This document shows positions 8,325-16,787 of a stretch of 64,000 nt of DNA, one piece after another. Location: NCBI GenBank assembly GCA_964351395.1, contig CAYGOF010000018.1:37508-101507 (forward strand). The letters run 5' to 3'. The DNA is from Imperialibacter sp964351395. GTDB taxonomy: Bacteria; Bacteroidota; Bacteroidia; Cytophagales; Cyclobacteriaceae. How positions within the stretch are numbered: the first letter of the stretch is position 1; every line of letters starts with the position of its first letter. The notes under the pieces are model-generated. The model did no database searches. It worked only from the letters and a program-made list of their open reading frames with translations, and was not told where the DNA came from. Position numbers and translations under genes: made by a program.

Positions 8325-9452
8325 CTATTGCAACGATTTTACGGTCAAATTTTTATCCACCCAATACTGGTCATCGTGAAAACCGAATTGGCTGGGTTGG
8401 TAATCTCCTACAGTGTCTACATTCGCTTTTTCTGGCACTGAGAGACCAAGGCTCCAAAAAACGCTATTGACCATCATCCGACGGGTACCTTCCGTCAATA
8501 GGTCGGTGGCGGCTCCCATGGTAGTGGCAAATACTTTTCCTGACTGCCCTGCTGGAAGTTCGTAGCTTTTCACCCAGGCTACAGGCATCATGGGATCATT
8601 CTTGTTACTACTCTTTTCGTTCCCCTGGTTGTCTTTTTCCACCTCAACGCCAGCTACTTCATTGTCTGTAAAACGCATGCCATAGAGCACATCATCTTCC
8701 GCATATTCTCCAGACCTATTAGTTACTTGTCCTAGCACAATAGGCTGTGAATCACCTGGCAACGGCAAACGAACACCATAGACATCGGTCGGGCCCCAAA
8801 TTGCTCCCTCTTCAATCCCATTAAGGATAGGATGACTTTCGGCACCAGGCGCTACCACTCCACGGGTACTTTGGTTCTTATGGTCACCGTGGTGAGAAAT
8901 CCATTTTTCTCCAAGGACCAGACGGCCGAACCCACCCTGCCATTCGTCTACGGCGTTATAGTTATTTCCATAACGCTTCCACCTTGAGGTAGAATCTGCC
9001 GCTGCAAAATTGAATGCATGGGTGGCCGTCCTCATCCCGATCACCGGCTTTCCACTTTTCAAGTAATTGTCGATGTATTGCATTTGCTGATCCGGCAAGG
9101 CACGAAAGCGAGTGAATATCACCATGAGGTCTGCCTTATTCAGGGCTTCCAGTCCGGGGATATTTCGTACATAGTTGGGGTTGACAATGCCAGGTACTTC
9201 CGGGTCTTGCGCAAATACTACGGTACAATTGAAGCCATGGCGAGAAGAAAGGATTTTCGCCAGCTGAGGAAGTGCCTCCTCCGACCTATATTCCTCATCA
9301 CCAGAAACCAGGACTATATTGGGCATGTCTGCCTTCCCCTCAAAAGTTAGCCATTCCTTGGTTTGATTAGTCTCAGCAACATCAGTATTTGTTTTACATC
9401 CAAAGCATAATGAAAATAGGATAAATGCGTAGAGGCACCGGGTAACGCTCAT
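8325..9452 (-). CDS. ThuA-domain lipoprotein
   Basis: This 375-residue protein has a lipoprotein signal (SLCFGC, Cys19). Residues about 43-310 form a ThuA-like glutamine-amidotransferase-fold domain: NIVLVSGDEEYRSEEALP at the start, VIFTRFRALPDQQMQYI and GKPVIGMRTATHAF in the middle, then HHGDHKNQ and WGPTDVYGVRLP. The Cys-His-Glu triad of true amidotransferases is not evident, as usual for ThuA. ThuA proteins have been linked to trehalose and other disaccharide use through 3-keto-sugars. The gene lies upstream of the cytochrome/DUF6797 gene, separated by 87 bases, and probably shares its transcript. Confidence 0.85.
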   Translation of the reverse strand: MSVTRCLYAFILFSLCFGCKTNTDVAETNQTKEWLTFEGKADMPNIVLVSGDEEYRSEEALPQLAKILSSRHGFNCTVVFAQDPEVPGIVNPNYVRNIPGLEALNKADLMVIFTRFRALPDQQMQYIDNYLKSGKPVIGMRTATHAFNFAAADSTSRWKRYGNNYNAVDEWQGGFGRLVLGEKWISHHGDHKNQSTRGVVAPGAESHPILNGIEEGAIWGPTDVYGVRLPLPGDSQPIVLGQVTNRSGEYAEDDVLYGMRFTDNEVAGVEVEKDNQGNEKSSNKNDPMMPVAWVKSYELPAGQSGKVFATTMGAATDLLTEGTRRMMVNSVFWSLGLSVPEKANVDTVGDYQPSQFGFHDDQYWVDKNLTVKSLQ

Positions 9453-9717
9453 GTTTGTGTAGTTTAATTTCAGGAATAAGTTAGTGAATTAGGTATTGAC
9501 AAGCTTAAAGTAAATATTTTTTGTCACTAGTCCGTCTTTCTTGCACATAAGCGGCTCCGGATTTGCCACTACCATTTCGATTACTCAATCCACCCATGCG
9601 GGGGGCAATCTTAGCACGGTTCTTTATACAACTGGCGAGCCATCTACCATACAGCAAATTCGTTTTTCTAATTAGCTGGGAATACACTTATTTTAGCAGT
9701 AACCTAAATCATTTCCA

Positions 9718-11181
9718 ATGAAAAGAATCCTCTCCATTCTAGTGTTCTGCATCACATTTACAGCCAATGCTCAAACTGAGTTCAACCCCAAACTTAAACC
9801 AGACAAGGACAAAGCATTTGTTGCTGCAGAGCTGGATAAAAAATTCCCGTTTTATAAGCAGGTGGCAAGCGATATATGGTCTTATGCCGAGCTTGGCTTC
9901 TTAGAAACCCAAAGCTCTGAGCGACTGCAGGGCGTACTGAAAGAGGCTGGATTCAAAGTCCAAACCGGCGTCTCCGATATGCCTACCGCCTTTATGGCGA
10001 CCTACGGTAGCGGCGGACCCGTGATTGGTATACTTGCAGAGTTCGATGCCTTGCCTGGTCTTTCTCAAGACTCGATACCTGTAAGATCAATACTAGACGA
10101 AGGGGCACCAGGTCATGCTTGCGGCCATCATCTGTTTGGCACAGCATCAACGGCAGCGGCTGTTACCCTGAAAGAGTGGCTAGTGAACAATAAGAAAGCC
10201 GGAACGATCAAATTACTTGGCACGCCGGCTGAAGAAGGTGGTTCTGCCAAAGTGTATATGGTGCGTGATGGCTTGTTCGACGATGTGGATGTGGTGTTGC
10301 ACTGGCATCCATCCAGCGACAATGATGCCAGCCCAGAGTCATGCCTGGCAATTAAGCAAACCATGTTCAGGTTTTACGGCAAAGCCTCACATGCAGCAGC
10401 TGCCCCTCAAGCAGGTCGGTCTGCGTTAGATGGCCTTGAGTCAATGAACTATATGGTCAACCTTATGCGTGAACACGTACCGCAAGAGGCCCGTATCCAC
10501 TATGTGATCACCAAAGGTGGCTTGGCGGCAAACGTCGTACCCGACTTTGCAGAAGCTGAATACATGGTACGTCACCCGGATGCCCGTATGGTAGAAGAAA
10601 TCTGGAACAGGATCGTAAAAGCCGCGAAAGGTGCCGCCGATGGCACAGAAACGACTATGGATTATGAAGTAATCTCTGGCTCTTATAACCTGGTACCGAA
10701 TGAAACGCTGGCCAGGCTGATGTACAATAATTTAACCAGAGTGGGTGGCGTCTACTATACACCCGAAGAAGTGGAATTTGGTAAGAAAATCCAAAGTACG
10801 TTGAACATCAAGCCACCAGCTTTAGAAACAGCCACAATTGTACAGCCCTTCAAAACCGGAGGTTTCTTTCCAGCCTCGACTGATGTAGGAGATATTACCT
10901 GGGTAGTGCCGACAGCAGGATTGGGTGTAGCGACCTGGGTGCCGGGTGTGCCGGCACATTCGTGGCAGGCGGTAGCCTCAGGCGGATCCAGCATTGGCTT
11001 CAAAGCCATGAACAATGCAGCCAAAACCATCGCCATGACCGGGATTGACATCTTTAATAATCCAGCCATTATTAAAGTAGCCCAAAAGGAACTGGACGAC
11101 TTTACCGGTCCTGATTTCAAATATGAATCGATGATCGGCGACCGCAAGCCGCCACTGGATTTCAGAAAAGGTAAGCAATAA
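9718..11181 (+). CDS. M20-family amidohydrolase (AbgB-like)
   Basis: This 487-residue protein has a signal peptide of about 19 residues (FTANA-Q), so it is periplasmic. It is an M20/M28 di-metal peptidase of the p-aminobenzoyl-glutamate hydrolase (AbgB) and aminoacylase type. Visible ligands are Cys135/His137/His138 in GHACGHH, the catalytic Glu pair E172-E173 in PAEEGG, and LHWHP at 194-198. The dimerisation insert runs from about 205 to 320, with KASHAAAAPQAGRSALDG, a family signature. It likely hydrolyses amide bonds of N-acyl amino acids or related compounds. The gene stands alone and converges with the esterase-SGNH gene, with a perfect hairpin between them. Confidence 0.85.
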   Translation: MKRILSILVFCITFTANAQTEFNPKLKPDKDKAFVAAELDKKFPFYKQVASDIWSYAELGFLETQSSERLQGVLKEAGFKVQTGVSDMPTAFMATYGSGGPVIGILAEFDALPGLSQDSIPVRSILDEGAPGHACGHHLFGTASTAAAVTLKEWLVNNKKAGTIKLLGTPAEEGGSAKVYMVRDGLFDDVDVVLHWHPSSDNDASPESCLAIKQTMFRFYGKASHAAAAPQAGRSALDGLESMNYMVNLMREHVPQEARIHYVITKGGLAANVVPDFAEAEYMVRHPDARMVEEIWNRIVKAAKGAADGTETTMDYEVISGSYNLVPNETLARLMYNNLTRVGGVYYTPEEVEFGKKIQSTLNIKPPALETATIVQPFKTGGFFPASTDVGDITWVVPTAGLGVATWVPGVPAHSWQAVASGGSSIGFKAMNNAAKTIAMTGIDIFNNPAIIKVAQKELDDFTGPDFKYESMIGDRKPPLDFRKGKQ

Positions 11182-11197
11182 GGTGTACTTTGAGCCC

Positions 11198-11222
11198 CAG
11201 AGTCTCCCCACGGGAGACTCTG
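11198..11222. terminator. bidirectional hairpin between convergent genes
   Basis: CAGAGTCTCCC-CAC-GGGAGACTCTG is a perfect 11-bp inverted repeat with a three-base loop, placed between two convergent stop codons. There is no clear T tract on either side, so it may work as a weak terminator or only protect transcript ends. Confidence 0.55.
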
Positions 11223-11234
11223 AGGGAAATTTGC

Positions 11235-12824
11235 CTATTTCTTCAGCACCTGGGCTATTGATTTTTGAACCAACTCCTCCATGATTTTGTAGGCAGCAGG
11301 TGTTGGATGCACGCCATCTTCCGCCATTTCTTTATCCATGCCATTGGCCTCGTTCTTCAGCGCACTGTGGTAATCTACATAAGGTATTTTTTGGCTTTCA
11401 GCATAGGCCTTAATCTTCTTATTCAGGTCCACAATCATCGCTGAACGATCGCCTAATTCCTTTCTCCAGCCAAACGCTGTTGCCGGAGGTACAGAGCAAA
11501 GGATTACTTTGATGCCATTGGTTTTGGCTATAGCTGCCATTGATCGAATGTTTCCTAGCGTATATGCCTCATCGTATGGCCCTGTGTTTTCAGCCACATC
11601 GTTGGTGCCAATCATGATGACAACAGCCACTGGCTTCAAATCCACCACATCTTGCTGAAACCGCAGCAGGTTCTGCACGGAGGTTTGACCACTTATGCCG
11701 CGACCCACATAATTATTGACGGTGAAAAACTCAGGATCTATACGAAGCCATGCGTCCGTAATTGAATTACCAAGAAACACGACACGGTTCTTTGTGGTGC
11801 CAGGTGCTGGGAGTTTAGTATTGGCTTCTTTGTATCTACCAAGGTTAGCATAATCAGCCCTTTTTCGACCTTCCTCTCCTTTCAAATAATCAGCGACAAC
11901 TTCTTTGCGGTATTGCTTGTCGGCCTCATTGGCGTCGAGTTTTTCAGCATATCCCTGAAGCGTCATCCAATCATAAAAGCGCTCGTTCCAGGTGTCAGTA
12001 GGAATGTCCTGTTTGTTCATGCCAAAACCATGACCTCCTTTTTCATAGATATGTAGCTCAGCGGGCTGTCCGGCATCAAACCATTTTCGGTAGATATTGA
12101 TACTGTAGGGCATCATACCCAGCTGATCGTCACCTGACACTGCTACAAAAATGGGAGTCTTGGTCGTTGGGACTTTGTTGCCAATTATGGCGGGCTCATA
12201 GGCATAAATTGGCGCCACAAAGTTTGGCCGGCTTTCGTCCGTTGCATTGTACACAACCGACATCGTCAACGTACCGCCAGCAGAGAAACCCATAAAGCCG
12301 ATTTTGTTGGGATCAATACCCATTTCGCTGGCATGTGACCTTACGTATTTCATCGCCTCCAGTCCATCAGCCATCGCCAAAGGAATGATGGGTTCGTTTT
12401 CTTTGTCCAATGCTTTAAAGTCGCCCATCTTCTGCATCAACTCAGCTACCGGGTCGTCGGTCATGCTTCTGACTACCCTGTACTTTAAGACAAAGGCTGC
12501 AATGCCTTTGCTATTGAGGTACTTGGCGAAATCAATTCCCTCACTATTGATACTCAGCGTATGAAAAGCACCACCTGGCGCTACTACTACGGCGGTACCT
12601 GTAGCAAGTTCCTTGGGGGGTAAAAAAGCGGTTATCGTTGGTCGCGTTACGTTGTACACCACCTCGGTTTTGAACATGTTCTGTGTACTGGTTTTTTCTT
12701 CCCAGGTCCAGGATTCAGAGCCTTTGGGTACACCTTGATACAGAGGAATTACCTCCTGAGCGAAGCACACAACGGGAAATAGCAATAAAAATAAAAATGT
12801 AGTTTTCATAAGGTATTGTTTCAA
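11235..12824 (-). CDS. two-domain secreted esterase: alpha/beta hydrolase fused to SGNH/GDSL hydrolase
   Basis: This 529-residue protein has a signal peptide ending VCFA-Q. Residues about 24-290 form an alpha/beta hydrolase of the xylan-esterase (BD-FAE-like) type, with VVAPGGAFH as the oxyanion segment, Ser181 in GFSAGG, an acid in GDDQ at 231-234, and His265 in GGHGFG. Residues about 345-529 form an SGNH hydrolase, with Ser354 in FLGNSITD, Asn408 in GTND, and Asp503/His506 in DGVHPT. Both active sites look intact, so the protein could remove two kinds of ester or both acetyl and acyl groups from one polysaccharide. The gene is alone on its strand and transcribed towards the M20 gene. Confidence 0.85.
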   Translation of the reverse strand: MKQYLMKTTFLFLLLFPVVCFAQEVIPLYQGVPKGSESWTWEEKTSTQNMFKTEVVYNVTRPTITAFLPPKELATGTAVVVAPGGAFHTLSINSEGIDFAKYLNSKGIAAFVLKYRVVRSMTDDPVAELMQKMGDFKALDKENEPIIPLAMADGLEAMKYVRSHASEMGIDPNKIGFMGFSAGGTLTMSVVYNATDESRPNFVAPIYAYEPAIIGNKVPTTKTPIFVAVSGDDQLGMMPYSINIYRKWFDAGQPAELHIYEKGGHGFGMNKQDIPTDTWNERFYDWMTLQGYAEKLDANEADKQYRKEVVADYLKGEEGRKRADYANLGRYKEANTKLPAPGTTKNRVVFLGNSITDAWLRIDPEFFTVNNYVGRGISGQTSVQNLLRFQQDVVDLKPVAVVIMIGTNDVAENTGPYDEAYTLGNIRSMAAIAKTNGIKVILCSVPPATAFGWRKELGDRSAMIVDLNKKIKAYAESQKIPYVDYHSALKNEANGMDKEMAEDGVHPTPAAYKIMEELVQKSIAQVLKK

Positions 12825-12915
12825 GTTGTATGGTGACGCAATAAAGTTTCTTTCAATTAAAACCTGCTTATAAGTTACAATAAATTTGACTCGTCAATCG
12901 CTGTGAACACCATCA

Positions 12916-14055
12916 TCAACTACTTACGACTGACACTTTTGCCGCCGCCGCTCGGGCTTTTTCTACGGCATTTGTTCCGGAGGCCAGCACCACCGCCATC
13001 CGTCTATAAGGCCTGGTGGTAGGCTTACCGAAAATACGTACATCAATATCGGGTTCGGCCATGGCAGCCTCCACTCCGGTGTAGGTGGGATTCACTCCAT
13101 CCTTTGAAGCCAGGACAACAGCACTTGCTCCCTCTGACGACACTATTTTTGGTATTGGCAAGCCAAGAATAGCCCTGGCATGCAAATCAAACTCACTTAG
13201 GTTTTGGCTGACCAGTGTCACCATACCAGTATCATGAGGACGAGGGCTTAGTTCGCTGAAGATCACTTCATCTTTGGTAACAAAGAACTCAACGCCAAAA
13301 ATGCCCACACCTCCCAGATCGTCGGTCACTGCTTTGGCCATGGTTTCAGCATCCTTTCTGAATTGAACAGTCATAGCCTGAGGTTGCCAGCTGTACTGGT
13401 AGTCGCCCCGCTCCTGCACATGGCCTATCGGATCGCAGAAGAGCGTAGGGCCTGCTTTCTGCTTCACTGTCAGAAGCGTGATCTCATACTCAAACCTTAT
13501 AAACTCTTCTACAATCACCCGCTGACGGTCACCCCGCATACCTGCACAAGCGTAGTCCCAGCTTTTTTGGATGTCTTCGGCAGTTTTAGCCACACTTTGT
13601 CCTTTGCCGCTGCTGCTCATCACCGGCTTGATCACCACAGGAAAGCCAATGGTTTTGGCTTCGGCCATCAATTGTTCAGCAGATTCCGCATAAGCGAAGT
13701 GGGCGGTGCGAATACCGAGCCCTGCGGCCAGATCGCGGATGCGGTCACGGTTCATCGTCATATTCACCGCCCTGGCACTTGGCACCACGTTCCTTCCTTC
13801 CTTTTCCATCTCTACCAGCACCTCTGTGCGAATGGCTTCTATTTCTGGCACGATCAGGTCTGGCTGGTGACGTTTGACGGCTTCTCTCAGCTTTTTAGCA
13901 TCGAGCATACTAAAGACCTCGCTTTCATCGGCCACCTGCATAGCGGGCGCTCCTGCATAGCTATCGCAAGCCACTACATGGCAGCCCAGTCTTTTGGCAC
14001 TGATCACAAATTCTTTTCCTAATTCACCAGAACCGAGGAGGAGTATTTTTTTCAT
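12916..14055 (-). CDS. purT: formate-dependent phosphoribosylglycinamide formyltransferase (GAR transformylase 2)
   Basis: This 379-residue ATP-grasp enzyme matches PurT along its whole length: LLGSGELGKE at 5-14, VACDSYAGAPAMQVAD, a NMTMNRDRIR helix, KPVMSSSGKGQS (ATP-binding loop), ITLLTV, CDPIGHVQERGDYQYSWQPQ, and FSELSPRPHDTGMVTLVSQ near the end. It makes formyl-GAR from GAR, formate and ATP in purine synthesis and is cytoplasmic. The gene stands alone, upstream on the minus strand of the esterase-SGNH gene, and its stop lies about 90 bases from that gene's start. Its length is slightly short because the N-terminal extension of the E. coli enzyme is missing. Confidence 0.95.
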   Translation of the reverse strand: MKKILLLGSGELGKEFVISAKRLGCHVVACDSYAGAPAMQVADESEVFSMLDAKKLREAVKRHQPDLIVPEIEAIRTEVLVEMEKEGRNVVPSARAVNMTMNRDRIRDLAAGLGIRTAHFAYAESAEQLMAEAKTIGFPVVIKPVMSSSGKGQSVAKTAEDIQKSWDYACAGMRGDRQRVIVEEFIRFEYEITLLTVKQKAGPTLFCDPIGHVQERGDYQYSWQPQAMTVQFRKDAETMAKAVTDDLGGVGIFGVEFFVTKDEVIFSELSPRPHDTGMVTLVSQNLSEFDLHARAILGLPIPKIVSSEGASAVVLASKDGVNPTYTGVEAAMAEPDIDVRIFGKPTTRPYRRMAVVLASGTNAVEKARAAAAKVSVVSS

Positions 14056-14227
14056 AGGGGTGTCGATTTAGTATTCTTATTTGCTGCTTAGCTTCTGATT
14101 CAGGCGTCAAAATTTAATGTGCTATATTAAGTTAGTTTTTTATAAAAGCCCCGACAAAGTTCTCTAAGGCTTATTCAATGATTTGTCCTAATAAACGATT
14201 ACTTTGTACTAATAAAAATACTTGATC

Positions 14228-14476
14228 ATGGATATTAAGGCTGAAAAGGAGTTCATAAAATCGGAATTAGATAAAACAGATGATATTTATCTTGTTGAAG
14301 CCATAAAAAACATGCTGGCTTTTGGTAAAGCCAAAAAGTACGAACAGGCCCTTCGTCCTATGAGCAAAGAGGCTTTCTATGAGCGTAACGAGCTATCCAG
14401 GAAAGCAATTGACGATAACGAATTGATCGGCCAGGAAGACGCCATTGCCTACTTCAAAAGGAAAAATGCCCAATAA
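14228..14476 (+). CDS. antitoxin of a ParE-type toxin-antitoxin pair
   Basis: This 82-residue charged protein starts at ATG 14228; an in-frame TTG six bases upstream is less likely. It is helical (KAEKEFIKSELDKTDDIYLV, EAIKNMLAFGKAKKYEQALRPMS), with a C-terminal segment SRKAIDDNELIGQEDAIAYF typical of small antitoxins paired with RelE/ParE toxins in Bacteroidota. Its stop overlaps the toxin start by 11 bases, so the two are translationally coupled. It probably represses its own promoter in the AT-rich 14.1-14.2 kb gap, although no palindrome was picked out there. Confidence 0.75.
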   Translation: MDIKAEKEFIKSELDKTDDIYLVEAIKNMLAFGKAKKYEQALRPMSKEAFYERNELSRKAIDDNELIGQEDAIAYFKRKNAQ

Positions 14477-14798
14477 AAAAGCTTCTATCAAGTGGACTCC
14501 CTTTGCCCTAGGTTGTCTTGATGAAATCTATGACTATATAACTTTTAAAGAAAAGTCTAATCGCCCTGCATCCAAGTTTGTTTCTAAAATCTTTGAAAGG
14601 ATAAATCAGCTTAGCGATTTTCCTGAATCAGGACAACCTGAGCCATTGTTGACTGATATAGGCCAAGACAGCAGATACCTTGTTATTTCAAGTTATAAAA
14701 TCATCTATGAGTATCACCCAGTGCATGAAATAGTAATCATCACAGATGTATTTCATACTAGCCAGAATCCCAGTAAGGTGAATAGGTCTTCAAAGTAA
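14466..14798 (+). CDS. ParE/RelE superfamily toxin
   Basis: This 110-residue basic protein starts at ATG 14466, inside the last codons of the antitoxin. It follows the RelE/ParE fold pattern: KWTPFALGCLDEIYDYITFK, then ASKFVSKIFERINQLSDFPESGQ, a RYLVISSYKIIYEYHP strand pair, and a closing VIITDVFHTSQNP. ParE toxins act on DNA gyrase and RelE toxins on ribosome-bound mRNA. The sequence is more ParE-like (DFPESGQPEP, RYLVISSYKIIYEY), but the target is not decided by this. Confidence 0.85.
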   Translation: MPNKKASIKWTPFALGCLDEIYDYITFKEKSNRPASKFVSKIFERINQLSDFPESGQPEPLLTDIGQDSRYLVISSYKIIYEYHPVHEIVIITDVFHTSQNPSKVNRSSK

Positions 14799-14879
14799 TA
14801 CGCTTCAATATCGAACTTTTCACCCCACTTCTTCCTTATCATTCAACCCCTTTTAGTCCATACTAAACCATACATCCCT

Positions 14880-15365
14880 ATGAACCAACAAGACCTTTTC
14901 GTCAAAATGGCACTCGACGCCTGGAATGTGCATGTAGAACGCACCAACAAACTTTTCGACAGCCTCAGCGATGAGCAATTAGCTGCAGAAGTGGCACCTG
15001 GCAGAAATACCGGCACTTACCTACTTGGCCACCTGGCAGCTGTGCACGATCATATGCTCCCCTTACTTGGCGCAGGCGATCAGTTGTATCCTGCCCTCTT
15101 TGAACCCTATGTAAGGACCCCGGATAAATCTGGTCAAAATACGCCTGTTCCTGAATTAAGAGCAGCTTGGAATGAAGCAAACAAAGCCCTATCTGCCGCT
15201 TTTGGGAAATTTACTGCCAGCGACTGGTTTGATCGCCATACTGCCGTTACCCCGGAAGACTTTGCCAAAGAGCCTCACCGCAACAGACTCAATCTGGTCA
15301 TTAACCGCACAGGTCACCTGGCCAATCATTTGGGGCAGCTGGCTTTCCTCAAGGAAAAGAAATAA
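14880..15365 (+). CDS. DinB-like (DUF664-type) protein
   Basis: This 161-residue four-helix-bundle protein is of the DinB/YfiT superfamily: WNVHVERTNKLFDSLSDEQL at the start, GRNTGTYLLGHLAAVHDHML in the second helix with candidate metal-binding His residues, and a final RTGHLANHLGQLAFLK helix with further His residues. These proteins are metal-dependent enzymes, such as thiol transferases, of mostly unknown substrate. The gene is separate from the toxin pair and is followed by a terminator hairpin. Confidence 0.8.
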   Translation: MNQQDLFVKMALDAWNVHVERTNKLFDSLSDEQLAAEVAPGRNTGTYLLGHLAAVHDHMLPLLGAGDQLYPALFEPYVRTPDKSGQNTPVPELRAAWNEANKALSAAFGKFTASDWFDRHTAVTPEDFAKEPHRNRLNLVINRTGHLANHLGQLAFLKEKK

Positions 15366-15376
15366 TTGATATTACT

Positions 15377-15413
15377 AGCAGGATACGCTCTCATCTGGCG
15401 TATTCCTGCTTTT
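15377..15413 (+). terminator. rho-independent terminator
   Basis: AGCAGGATACGC pairs with GCGTATTCCTGCT with one bulged base, and TTTT follows. It lies 11 bases after the DinB-like stop codon. Confidence 0.7.
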
Positions 15414-15431
15414 AAGTTGGCTTAGTATTTT

Positions 15432-15459
15432 GTATTATTATTTGAATAAATAATAATAC
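15432..15459. promoter_or_regulatory. perfect 12-bp inverted repeat directly before the URO-D gene
   Basis: GTATTATTATTT-GAAT-AAATAATAATAC is a perfect palindrome with a four-base spacer that ends five bases before the ATG at 15465. If transcribed it would form a hairpin over the ribosome-binding region. As DNA it could be an operator. There is no T tract after it, so it is unlikely to be a terminator. Confidence 0.55.
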
Positions 15460-15464
15460 CTACC

Positions 15465-16517
15465 ATGTCATACTCATCAATTGACCGCAGAAAATTCTTA
15501 CAATCCATTGGCGCCTTGTCTGCCACGGCATTGGCAAGCAGTTGGATATTGCCTGCCTGCACCTCTGCCTCCTCTATCAATAAGCGAGAAGCTGTTTTTA
15601 ATTTAATTGCTACCGGAAAAAACAGTGGGTATATCCCATGTGGTTTTTTCGTCCATTTTGGGGAGGGCTTTAAAACTGGCGATGCGGCTGTGAAGAAGCA
15701 TATGGAGTACTTTCATGCCATTGACATGGACTTTGTGAAAATTCAATATGAGTCTGAATTCCCCGCTTTGACCAGCATAACAAAGCCCGAAGACTGGGCG
15801 AATATGCCGTTTTATGGCAAAGACTTTTATGAGAATCAATTGTATGTGGTCAAGGAACTGGTGAAGGAAGGTAAAAAACATGCCCCTGTCATTGCTACGC
15901 TATACTCTCCATTCATGAGCGCAGGACATTCCGTAACAGGAGAACTACTTACTGAGCACCTCAAGCAAGACCCGGAAAGTGTAAAAAAGGGAATGGACAT
16001 CATTACTGAAAGTACGCTTCTCTTTGCCCGGGAGTGCATCAAATTAGGCGTAGATGGCTTTCTCGCTTCTACCCAAGGTGGAGAAGGTTTTCGGTTTCAA
16101 GACCCGGCTATATTCAACGACTATGTTAAGCCTTATGACCTGACGGTGATGAATGAGATCAATGCGGCTTGCTCTTGCAATGTCTTGCATATTTGCGATT
16201 ATGTGGGAGACTACGATGACCTTAGTCCCTTCCTTGATTACCCGGGTCAGTTGGTAAACTGTAGCTTGAAGGTGAACAATCAGATGTTGACTCCAAAGGA
16301 CATCCACCAGCAGTTTGGTCGCCCTATTTTTGGTGGATTGGAAAAAAGAGGAGCAATTGCCACCGAAAGCAAAGAGACCCTTACTTCCGAAGTAAATGCA
16401 GTGATGCAAAATATCCCTGAGGGATTCGTTCTGGGTGCTGAATGTGCACTTTTGGGGGAAATTGACTGGAAGCAGGTCAGGCTGGCAGTCGACATAGCAC
16501 ACCAGTATCGGGCATAA
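15465..16517 (+). CDS. uroporphyrinogen decarboxylase-family protein with Tat-type signal
   Basis: This 350-residue protein starts with a twin-arginine signal (DRRKFLQSIGALSATALASS), and a Cys in LPACTS could also be lipidated. The rest is a URO-D/MtaA-like TIM barrel: GYIPCGFFVHFGEGFK, GVDGFLASTQGGEG, CNVLHICDYVGDYDDL (with His and Cys as in corrinoid or methyltransferase relatives), and GRPIFGGLEKRGAI near the end. The C-terminal GFVLGAECAL replaces the usual GFILSPGC-like end. Exported URO-D-like proteins are known from Bacteroidota and Planctomycetes but have no settled function. It is not haem-pathway HemE, because of the export signal and the lack of nearby haem genes. Confidence 0.75.
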   Translation: MSYSSIDRRKFLQSIGALSATALASSWILPACTSASSINKREAVFNLIATGKNSGYIPCGFFVHFGEGFKTGDAAVKKHMEYFHAIDMDFVKIQYESEFPALTSITKPEDWANMPFYGKDFYENQLYVVKELVKEGKKHAPVIATLYSPFMSAGHSVTGELLTEHLKQDPESVKKGMDIITESTLLFARECIKLGVDGFLASTQGGEGFRFQDPAIFNDYVKPYDLTVMNEINAACSCNVLHICDYVGDYDDLSPFLDYPGQLVNCSLKVNNQMLTPKDIHQQFGRPIFGGLEKRGAIATESKETLTSEVNAVMQNIPEGFVLGAECALLGEIDWKQVRLAVDIAHQYRA

Positions 16518-16553
16518 AATCAGCCCTTATTCCGAGCGCTGCTTTTAGCTTAC

Positions 16554-16580
16554 AAAAGCCCTGAAAAGGGCCTTTTCTTT
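16554..16580 (+). terminator. terminator after the URO-D-family gene
   Basis: AAAAGCCCT-GAA-AAGGGCCTTTT forms an imperfect stem with one extra C, followed by CTTT. It lies 37 bases downstream of the stop. Confidence 0.55.
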
Positions 16581-16715
16581 GACGCCCTCCTTCGCCCCCA
16601 ATGGCTGCTGTGAGCGCCTTTTAACCCTGCAAAATGATGAAAGGCCGAAACTTTAATCCCCTGCTACCTCACCAGTCTGTGAAGTAAAATTTTCAATAAG
16701 TTCTCCCTTGCTTTA

Positions 16716-16763
16716 TTGCTAATTATTTTAGTTATAAGTAGCTTTGAAAACTAATATAATTAG
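16716..16763 (+). promoter_or_regulatory. candidate imuA promoter with downstream palindrome
   Basis: TTG at 16716-16718, a 20-base spacer, and TAGCTTTG at 16739-16746 match the Bacteroidota TTG/TAnnTTTG promoter pattern. Just downstream, CTAAT-ATA-ATTAG at 16751-16763 is a short inverted repeat placed where transcription should start, a typical place for a repressor. ImuA-ImuB-DnaE2 cassettes in other phyla are under LexA control. No LexA consensus is assumed here, so the operator role is inference. Confidence 0.5.
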
Positions 16764-16787
16764 CTTTTATACCCCAAGTGGGCAACC

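Noticed and set aside
9505..9687. 60-codon minus-strand frame between the ThuA and M20 genes
   Set aside because: It has basic, low-information sequence with no family; the 265-base gap is better read as two divergent promoters.
15465..16517. URO-D-family gene as hemE
   Set aside because: The protein has an export signal and lacks the HemE C-terminal pattern; no haem-synthesis genes are near.
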